Of a stretch of 11,343 nucleotides of DNA, positions 6,529 to 11,343 are shown piece after piece. A program made the position numbers and the translations under genes. The stretch spans positions 1 to 11,343 of the forward strand of contig CAJKNM010000053.1 of the NCBI GenBank assembly GCA_905201285.1, written 5' to 3'. Numbering within the stretch: position 1 is the stretch's first letter; the number at the start of each line of letters is the position of its first letter. This DNA comes from an uncultured Eubacteriales bacterium. Lineage in GTDB: Bacteria; Bacillota; Clostridia; Monoglobales; Monoglobaceae. Under the pieces are notes generated by a model, which saw only the letters and a program-made list of their open reading frames with translations, ran no database searches and was not told the DNA's origin.

Positions 6529-6987
6529 TTATTCATTTGTTTCATTTTGTGGCTCTTCTGCATATTCAACGGAAATATCCGGGTTGGAGGTTTTTTCGCT
6601 GCCCTTGAACATCTCAGCAACCTTATCGATTGCGGAAGGAACAAGATCTAAAAGCCTGTCATAAATTCCGTTCTGAGGTGTGACGGAAATCATTCTGATT
6701 TTACCGTTTCCTACTACTAAAAATGCCTCCGGTGTAAGCGAGATACCGCCGCCGGTACCGCCGCCGAACATATTTTTAGGTTCTCCGTTGTCATATTTCT
6801 TAGCGTTGTACTTTTCAAATTCAGTTCCGCCCACGCCAAAACCAAGCGCAACCTTTGAGATGGGTATTATGACCGAACCGTCAGGAGTTGTGATTGCGTC
6901 ACCGACAATTGTGTTTACATCAATCATATCCTTTAGTCCCTGTAGGGCGGTGTACATTATACCTTCAATCGGATGTTTGTCTGCCAT
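6529..6987 (-). CDS. ytfJ: GerW family sporulation protein (YtfJ)
   Basis: The 152-residue product matches the GerW/YtfJ family, which in Bacillus is a forespore protein needed for normal spore germination; its biochemical role is not well defined. Conserved features are the HPIEGIM start, DVNTIVGD at 23-30, TPDGSVIIPISKV at 34-46, the glycine-rich GFGVGGTEF at 49-57, GGGTGGGISLTPEAFLVV at 75-92, and a hydrophobic/charged end around IDKVAEMFK at 120-128 followed by an acidic tail. The ATG at 6987 shares its A with the last base of the upstream DUF2953 stop codon (TAATG), and AAAGGA lies about 12 nt upstream, so translation is probably coupled. It ends the lysA-to-ytfJ operon and is followed by the shared terminator. 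Its presence points to an endospore-forming lineage. Confidence 0.93.
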   Translation of the reverse strand: MADKHPIEGIMYTALQGLKDMIDVNTIVGDAITTPDGSVIIPISKVALGFGVGGTEFEKYNAKKYDNGEPKNMFGGGTGGGISLTPEAFLVVGNGKIRMISVTPQNGIYDRLLDLVPSAIDKVAEMFKGSEKTSNPDISVEYAEEPQNETNE

Positions 6988-7682
6988 TATTTTTCACGTT
7001 CCTTTCGGAAATTATTTTTTAAATAGGTAAGTCCGAATTTTGCAAAAGCAAAAAATGAAGCATTTATAATATGTGCGGGTCTTACCTTAATTATACTCTT
7101 TACTTTAATACTGAACCTTTTTTTATAAAAGTCAGGGGTTATATCTATCGCAGGATAGCGAATCTTCGCATATCGCGAAATAAGCGGATATATCATACCT
7201 ATAAGTGACCAAAATGAAGCATACAACATTCCGGTATCGGCCGGATTATCTGTTCCGTAATCGAGCGTTATGCTTAACTGAGGAACGCATATCCTATGAC
7301 GCATCCTACTGAAAAAGCTTTTTATAATTTGTATTATTTGTGAATACGTCTGCGTAAATTCATTTTTAATCGCGTGTGCCTCATCAATATTAAAACCGGT
7401 TTCGGGATTAAATATACGCTCTTTTATTTCGATAAATTTGGCTTTTACGTTAAAGTCTTTTTCATCAGTATGTTTATTAGAATCAACTTTTTTTGTGTCA
7501 GCTTGGTCATCATCTGAGACTTTATCACTAAAATCAAATTTAAACTTTTTTTTATAAAACCAAAATATTAACTCAATAGTTAAAAGATTATCTATAAAAT
7601 AAAGTTTTATCGTTGCATATGGTATAAAAGCCACAGAAATGAGTAAGGCAATAAACAAAACTATAATAATAAAATATAGCAT
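6987..7682 (-). CDS. DUF2953 domain protein (YtfI-like)
   Basis: The 231-residue product has an N-terminal hydrophobic segment at about 2-25 and then IKLYFIDNLLTIELIFWFYKK at 26-46, typical of DUF2953 proteins, whose function I do not know. A lysine- and aspartate-rich, probably unstructured linker lies at about 50-80. The C-terminal half contains ISITLDYGTDNPADTGM-like family features, here read as SITLDYGTDNPADTGMLYAS from residue 136 on, followed by RYPAIDITPDFYKKRF and a basic tail. In Bacillus, ytfI also directly precedes ytfJ, supporting this family call and a link to sporulation. The ATG at 7682 has GAGG 7 nt upstream. It begins 43 nt after the scpB stop and overlaps ytfJ by one base. 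It is probably membrane-anchored with most of the protein on one side; orientation cannot be settled from sequence. Confidence 0.8.
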   Translation of the reverse strand: MLYFIIIVLFIALLISVAFIPYATIKLYFIDNLLTIELIFWFYKKKFKFDFSDKVSDDDQADTKKVDSNKHTDEKDFNVKAKFIEIKERIFNPETGFNIDEAHAIKNEFTQTYSQIIQIIKSFFSRMRHRICVPQLSITLDYGTDNPADTGMLYASFWSLIGMIYPLISRYAKIRYPAIDITPDFYKKRFSIKVKSIIKVRPAHIINASFFAFAKFGLTYLKNNFRKEREK

Positions 7683-7725
7683 ACATTCGCCTCACTTTTA
7701 TTTTTTATTAATCGACGGTATTAAA

Positions 7726-8424
7726 CTATTCGGCTCTTACGTCAGACGAAGCTTCTTCATAAGCATCCGTCGGGCTATCTGAATCCGGAACACCGTCACT
7801 TAATTTTTTATTTGTTCCCGACTCGGTTTCGGAATTATTTATATCAATAGAGGTCTGCTTATATTCTAAGACCTCGCTCATTTCAATCTGTTCCGCATCT
7901 TCAGCAGATTCGCCGAGTGAATCAAACTCGGGAAGCTCATCAAGAGATGCAACACCGAAAGATCGGAGGAAGTGTTGAGTCGTTCCAAATAATATCGGTC
8001 TGCCCGGGGCGTCGAGTCTGCCTTTTTCCTCGATGAAATTACGTTCAATAAGGCGGTTTACTATATAGTCACAGTTTACGCCGCGTATATGCTCGATTGA
8101 GCTTCTTGTAACGGGCTGTTTATAAGCCACAATCGATAAAACCTCAAGCGCAGCGTTAGAAAGATTCTGTTTTCGCGGCGGCTCAGCAAGCCGGGATACA
8201 TATTCAAAATATTCGCCGCGTGTGCACATCTGATAGCTGTCTTCCATACGAATTATGTGGATTCCCCTGCGTTCGTAGTTATAGTTATCCATCATTTTTT
8301 TGAGAATTTCTCTGAGAGAACGTCTGTCAACATCAACAATATCGGCGAGACGCTCAATTTCAACAGGGTCACCGGCGGCAAATAAAACAGCTTCTATAAT
8401 AGCCTGAATTTCACGTATTTCCAT
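7726..8424 (-). CDS. scpB: Segregation and condensation protein ScpB
   Basis: ScpB is the winged-helix (kite) subunit of the SMC-ScpAB condensin complex, which organises the chromosome and helps segregate origins. I start at the ATG at 8424 because GGAG (8431-8434) sits 6 nt upstream and the protein then begins MEIREIQAIIEAVLFAAGDP, the usual ScpB start. A longer reading to a GTG at 8466 adds 14 residues that do not look like family sequence. The product is 232 residues. Signature motifs are LSNAALEVLSIVAYKQPVTR at 88-107, IRGV at 113-116, and GRPILFGTT at 141-149. The region from about 167 to the end is an acidic, Ser/Asp/Glu-rich tail of roughly 65 residues, longer than in many ScpB proteins and probably disordered. 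It follows scpA after 64 nt, the standard Firmicutes order. Confidence 0.95.
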   Translation of the reverse strand: MEIREIQAIIEAVLFAAGDPVEIERLADIVDVDRRSLREILKKMMDNYNYERRGIHIIRMEDSYQMCTRGEYFEYVSRLAEPPRKQNLSNAALEVLSIVAYKQPVTRSSIEHIRGVNCDYIVNRLIERNFIEEKGRLDAPGRPILFGTTQHFLRSFGVASLDELPEFDSLGESAEDAEQIEMSEVLEYKQTSIDINNSETESGTNKKLSDGVPDSDSPTDAYEEASSDVRAE

Positions 8425-8430
8425 ATAAAT

Positions 8431-8434
8431 CTCC
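8431..8434 (-). promoter_or_regulatory. Shine-Dalgarno site deciding the scpB start
   Basis: GGAG on the minus strand, 6 nt before the ATG at 8424. It selects this start over an ATG four codons upstream at 8436, whose own upstream sequence has no clear ribosome binding site, and over the GTG at 8466. Confidence 0.75.
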
Positions 8435-8488
8435 ATTCTGTAAGAGACATAAGCTAAATCTTTCACTTTGTCTTACAAGTTAGATATA

Positions 8489-9256
8489 TCAATCTTCGAT
8501 TATATTAAAGTCAAAGTCATTATCGTCAGTGCGAAAAACCTTTGGGTTAGAAATATCGCCGCTTTCATCATACTCAACTTTAATTTTATTAAGCTTTATA
8601 AGCTCAAGCGATGCCAGAAAGGAAGCAACAGCTTCAGGACGGTTTTTGACACCTGAAAATAAATCTTTAAACAATGTTGCGGTTTTGGTTTTAAGTTTAT
8701 GCCATATTGCGGCAACACGCGAACGGATGGATACTTTTTCGTGACCCACGATTCCTCTGAAAGATTGTTTAGGCGGAGGTGTCTTGCGCTCAAGCCGCTG
8801 ATATGCCCTCCGATAGGCAAGCAAGAGATTTTCCGGTGTGAGCGTGGCATAGTTAAGCTCGGCCGGAGGCCTTTCGATTGCATCCGGTGATTTATAGAAC
8901 ATCGATGTACCTATATTTTCGCGTTCCTTAAAAAATCCGATTGATTCCTTAACTTTTTTGTATTCGGTCAGTCGCCTTACCAGTTCTTCCCTGGGGTCAA
9001 TATCGTCATCGGTTTCTTCTTCGGGTTTCGGAAGGAGCATCTTGGATTTAATTTGAAGAAGAGTGGCGGCAAGTACAAGAAATTCGCTGGATATTTCAAG
9101 ATCCATTTCTTTCATCTCGTTCATAACAGCTAAGTATTGGTCCAATATCAATGAGATAGGAATATCATAAATACTTACCTTATTTTTCCGAATCAGCATA
9201 AGAAGAAGGTCAAGCGGACCTTCAAAGCTGTCCAATTTGAATTTTAACTGCTCCAT
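8489..9256 (-). CDS. scpA: Segregation and condensation protein ScpA
   Basis: ScpA is the kleisin that bridges the SMC ATPase heads and binds ScpB. The 255-residue product has the hallmark FEGPLDLLLMLIRKNKVSIY at 11-30, DIPI at 31-34, the helix SSEFLVLAATLLQIKSKMLL at 56-75 followed by P76, and an acidic linker at about 77-90. A C-terminal winged-helix ends with FLASLELIKLNKIKVEYDES, the part expected to contact the SMC cap side. The ATG at 9256 has AGGGTG about 5 nt upstream. It starts 13 nt after the site-2 protease stop and precedes scpB, so it sits mid-operon. Length and motif order are normal. Confidence 0.96.
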   Translation of the reverse strand: MEQLKFKLDSFEGPLDLLLMLIRKNKVSIYDIPISLILDQYLAVMNEMKEMDLEISSEFLVLAATLLQIKSKMLLPKPEEETDDDIDPREELVRRLTEYKKVKESIGFFKERENIGTSMFYKSPDAIERPPAELNYATLTPENLLLAYRRAYQRLERKTPPPKQSFRGIVGHEKVSIRSRVAAIWHKLKTKTATLFKDLFSGVKNRPEAVASFLASLELIKLNKIKVEYDESGDISNPKVFRTDDNDFDFNIIED

Positions 9257-9269
9257 TTTTACACCCTGC

Positions 9270-9953
9270 TTATATAAACATTGTTATTATCATATCATAA
9301 AAGTTCTGAACAGCCTGTCTGCAAAAATACAAGAAAGTATTAAATCCGGGCAGGTTAATCAGTATAATTAAAATCAGAAATCCGTATCTTTCGTATTCCA
9401 TAATTTTAAAATAGAACCTCTGCGGAAGTATGGCGTTTAAAATCTTTGAGCCGTCAAGCGGAGGAATGGGAATAAGATTAAAAAGCCCCAAGCCAAGGTT
9501 TACGGTAACCATATATGTTGATATGATATAGCAAACGCTCGCAACGTTAAATGCAAATGTCGCTGATGATTTAAAGCTCATTCTTCCGAGGATTACCACA
9601 AATATTTCGGCGATAAACGCAAGAATGAAATTCGACAGCGGACCCGCAAGCGCGGTGAACGCCATTCCGCCCTTTTTGTGTCGAAAATTCCACGGATTTA
9701 TCGGTACGGGCCTTGCCCATCCAAAGCCGAACAGAAAAAGGCACAGCGCACCGAACGGATCAAGATGGTGAAGCGGATTAAGCGAGAGCCTTCCGCTGTT
9801 GCTTGCCGTGCGGTCACCTATTGCGTATGCGGCAAGCCCGTGTGACATTTCGTGTACGGATAGTGAAAGCAGTACACAAAATACCATTACAAGTACATAT
9901 ACAAGTTTTTCCTGTATTGTGAGCGAGGTATTACCTAACAAAGAGAGCAGCAT
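9270..9953 (-). CDS. Site-2 protease family (M50) intramembrane metalloprotease
   Basis: The 227-residue polytopic membrane protein is a minimal M50 protease without a PDZ domain, of the type commonly found next to scpA in Firmicutes. Zinc-binding HEMSH (HExxH) is at 34-38 inside a hydrophobic helix. The family segment GRLSLNPLHHLDPFGAL is at 54-70, GFGWARPVPINP at 76-87, GPLSN at 104-108, and the second metal-site motif NLIPIPPLDG with Asp167 at 159-168. Several further hydrophobic segments follow. The substrate is unknown. The ATG at 9953 has GGAGG about 13 nt upstream, longer than ideal, but no better start codon lies between. It begins 30 nt after the lysA stop and belongs to the lysA-scpA-scpB operon. 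The core domain resembles SpoIVFB, but nothing here supports that specific role. Confidence 0.93.
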   Translation of the reverse strand: MLLSLLGNTSLTIQEKLVYVLVMVFCVLLSLSVHEMSHGLAAYAIGDRTASNSGRLSLNPLHHLDPFGALCLFLFGFGWARPVPINPWNFRHKKGGMAFTALAGPLSNFILAFIAEIFVVILGRMSFKSSATFAFNVASVCYIISTYMVTVNLGLGLFNLIPIPPLDGSKILNAILPQRFYFKIMEYERYGFLILIILINLPGFNTFLYFCRQAVQNFYDMIITMFI

Positions 9954-9983
9954 AATATTTTTATTTCCTCCGAAAATATTTTA

Positions 9984-11285
9984 TTATAAGTCACAGCGAA
10001 CCATGTCCTCATATGTTTCGCGGCGGACGGCAAGCTTAGCCTTTCCGTCGTTTACCATAATAACAGGAGGACGGGGAATGCGGTTATAGTTGCTCGCCAT
10101 CGAGTAATTGTATGCGCCGGTTGATAAAACAGCGACAATCTCACCGGTTTTGAACTCAGATACCTTCATATTTTCACCTATTAAATCACCCGATTCACAG
10201 CACTTGCCTGCCAGAGTGATAACATCTTCCTGTGCGGCAAGGGGGTTTTCTACGGATACAGCCGTATATTCCGATTGGTATAAGATATAGCGGGGGTTAT
10301 CGCCCATTCCGCCGTCAATCGAAACATACTTACGAATACCGGGAATGTCTTTAATTGTGCCGACTGTATAGAGAGTAAGCCCTGCTTCGGCCACAATAGA
10401 CCGACCCGGCTCAACAATGATGAACGGAAGCTTAACATCGCGTTCTTCGGCGACCCTCTTAACAACAACAGATACGGCACGCATATATTCGCCGTAATCT
10501 ATAGGAGTATCGCTCTCGGTATATTTGATGCCGAAACCGCCGCCCAGGTCAAGCTCATTAATTTCGATGTTGTATTTATCCTTCATATCTCCGATAAAGT
10601 TCATCATAATTTCGGCAGCGTGTTCAAAAGGAGCAAGCTCAAAAATTTGAGAACCGATATGACAGTGATACCCTTTGAGATCTATGTTTTTGAGCGAAAC
10701 AGCAAGCGCAGTAATTTCATCCGCTTCGCCGTTTTCAAGCGTTGCACCGAATTTTGAGTCAATTTGCCCTGTTCTTATAAATTCGTGAGTATGGGCATCG
10801 ACACCCGGAGTAATTCTTATTATAATATTGGCGCGTATACCAAGCTCACCCGCAATTTTATCGATTCTGGTGAGTTCAAGTTCATTATCGGCAACAATTC
10901 TGCCAACTCCGTTTCTGAGAGCAAATTCAAGTTCTTCAATCGATTTATTATTGCCGTGAAAGTAGAGCTTGTCTGCCGGAAAGCCCGCGGTCAAAGCCGT
11001 ATATATTTCGCCGCCCGAAACAACATCGGCGCCCATTCCCTCTTCAGCAATTAATTTATACATATATTTACAGGAGAGAGCCTTGCTTGCATATATCGCA
11101 ATACCGTTACCGTCATAATATTTTTTTATAGAATCAACATACGCTTTGCAATTTTTGCGTATTGTTGATTCATCAAGTACATATGCCGGTGTTCCGTTTT
11201 CGTCAGCGACTTTTTTTAAGTCGCATCCGCCAAGTTGTAGATTTCCTTTTTCGTTTACACTGAGACAGTCCATAACAAACTGCAT
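9984..11285 (-). CDS. lysA: Diaminopimelate decarboxylase LysA
   Basis: LysA is a PLP enzyme that decarboxylates meso-diaminopimelate to L-lysine, the last step of lysine synthesis; its substrate is also a peptidoglycan building block. The 433-residue product is family-typical. The PLP-binding lysine is Lys68 in YASKAL (65-70). Other motifs are HIGSQI at 209-214, the phosphate-binding GGGFG at 248-252, EPGRS at 292-296, the active-site CESGD at 363-367, and GAYNYSMASNYN at 390-401. The ATG at 11285 has AGGAGG (11294-11299) 8 nt upstream; a second ATG at residue 5 is less likely. It is the first visible gene of the lysA-S2P-scpA-scpB-DUF2953-ytfJ block. Only 58 bases are visible upstream. They contain TATATT as a possible -10, but the matching -35 would fall beyond the window. 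Confidence 0.98.
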   Translation of the reverse strand: MQFVMDCLSVNEKGNLQLGGCDLKKVADENGTPAYVLDESTIRKNCKAYVDSIKKYYDGNGIAIYASKALSCKYMYKLIAEEGMGADVVSGGEIYTALTAGFPADKLYFHGNNKSIEELEFALRNGVGRIVADNELELTRIDKIAGELGIRANIIIRITPGVDAHTHEFIRTGQIDSKFGATLENGEADEITALAVSLKNIDLKGYHCHIGSQIFELAPFEHAAEIMMNFIGDMKDKYNIEINELDLGGGFGIKYTESDTPIDYGEYMRAVSVVVKRVAEERDVKLPFIIVEPGRSIVAEAGLTLYTVGTIKDIPGIRKYVSIDGGMGDNPRYILYQSEYTAVSVENPLAAQEDVITLAGKCCESGDLIGENMKVSEFKTGEIVAVLSTGAYNYSMASNYNRIPRPPVIMVNDGKAKLAVRRETYEDMVRCDL

Positions 11286-11343
11286 TTTTATCTCCTCCTG
11301 TAGTTTCTTTAGTTGCAGAATATATCATAAAACTATTTTTATA

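Noticed and set aside
6680..7030. 116-codon plus-strand open frame opposite ytfJ
   Set aside because: It is a proline-rich shadow of the glycine-rich YtfJ coding strand and would run against the operon.
8425..8466. Fourteen-residue N-terminal extension of ScpB from a GTG at 8466
   Set aside because: The extension does not resemble ScpB, and GGAG is correctly placed for the ATG at 8424.
9270..9953. Calling the M50 protease SpoIVFB because of nearby sporulation genes
   Set aside because: No spoIVFA-like partner is present, and this short scpA-linked type is widespread, including in non-sporulating bacteria.
11286..11343. Lysine riboswitch upstream of lysA
   Set aside because: Only 58 bases are visible and contain just a ribosome binding site and AT-rich sequence; a lysine riboswitch is far longer and cannot be judged from here.

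Overview
The window reads as a chromosomal housekeeping segment from a spore-forming member of the Clostridia, probably an uncultured Oscillospiraceae-like lineage. This is inferred from Shine-Dalgarno-led genes of Firmicutes type, an scpA-scpB pair followed by DUF2953 (YtfI-like) and GerW/YtfJ sporulation-family genes, and AT-rich sigma-A-like promoters. I see no tRNA, rRNA, CRISPR array, insertion sequence or phage gene.

Layout. Bases 1-3318, minus strand, form an apparent operon read right to left: a membrane GT2 glycosyltransferase, glmS, then the 5' part of glmM running off the left edge. GlmS and GlmM are two steps of UDP-GlcNAc synthesis, so this block feeds cell-envelope precursor supply. 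Bases 3319-3530 are a divergent AT-rich promoter region with one good candidate promoter in each direction. Bases 3531-6404, plus strand, carry radA, a fused ispDF gene of the MEP isoprenoid pathway, and an HPr-like phosphocarrier. An 11-bp stem-loop at 6438-6467 is positioned as a shared terminator for the two converging blocks. Bases 6529-11285, minus strand, form an apparent operon read right to left: lysA (DAP decarboxylase), a site-2 protease, scpA, scpB, a DUF2953 protein and ytfJ/gerW.

Most striking observation: the partial glmM gene at the left edge is a chimera as written. Its first ~58 residues are ordinary GlmM. Then, in frame, the translation becomes a glycine-rich rotor-subunit sequence resembling the K (c) subunit of a V/A-type ATPase instead of the expected GlmM PTPAV region. 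The switch lies in an Ala/Leu/Gly stretch that both families share, so an assembly chimera is the leading explanation and a real rearrangement the exciting one.

Other points of interest: the HPr-like protein keeps His15 but has Arg where the regulatory Ser46 should be; IspD and IspF are fused with a possible internal ispF start; disA and yacL are missing between radA and ispD compared with Bacillus; and glmS has no room for a glmS ribozyme upstream. Apart from the chimera, the region is ordinary and I found no convincing undescribed system.
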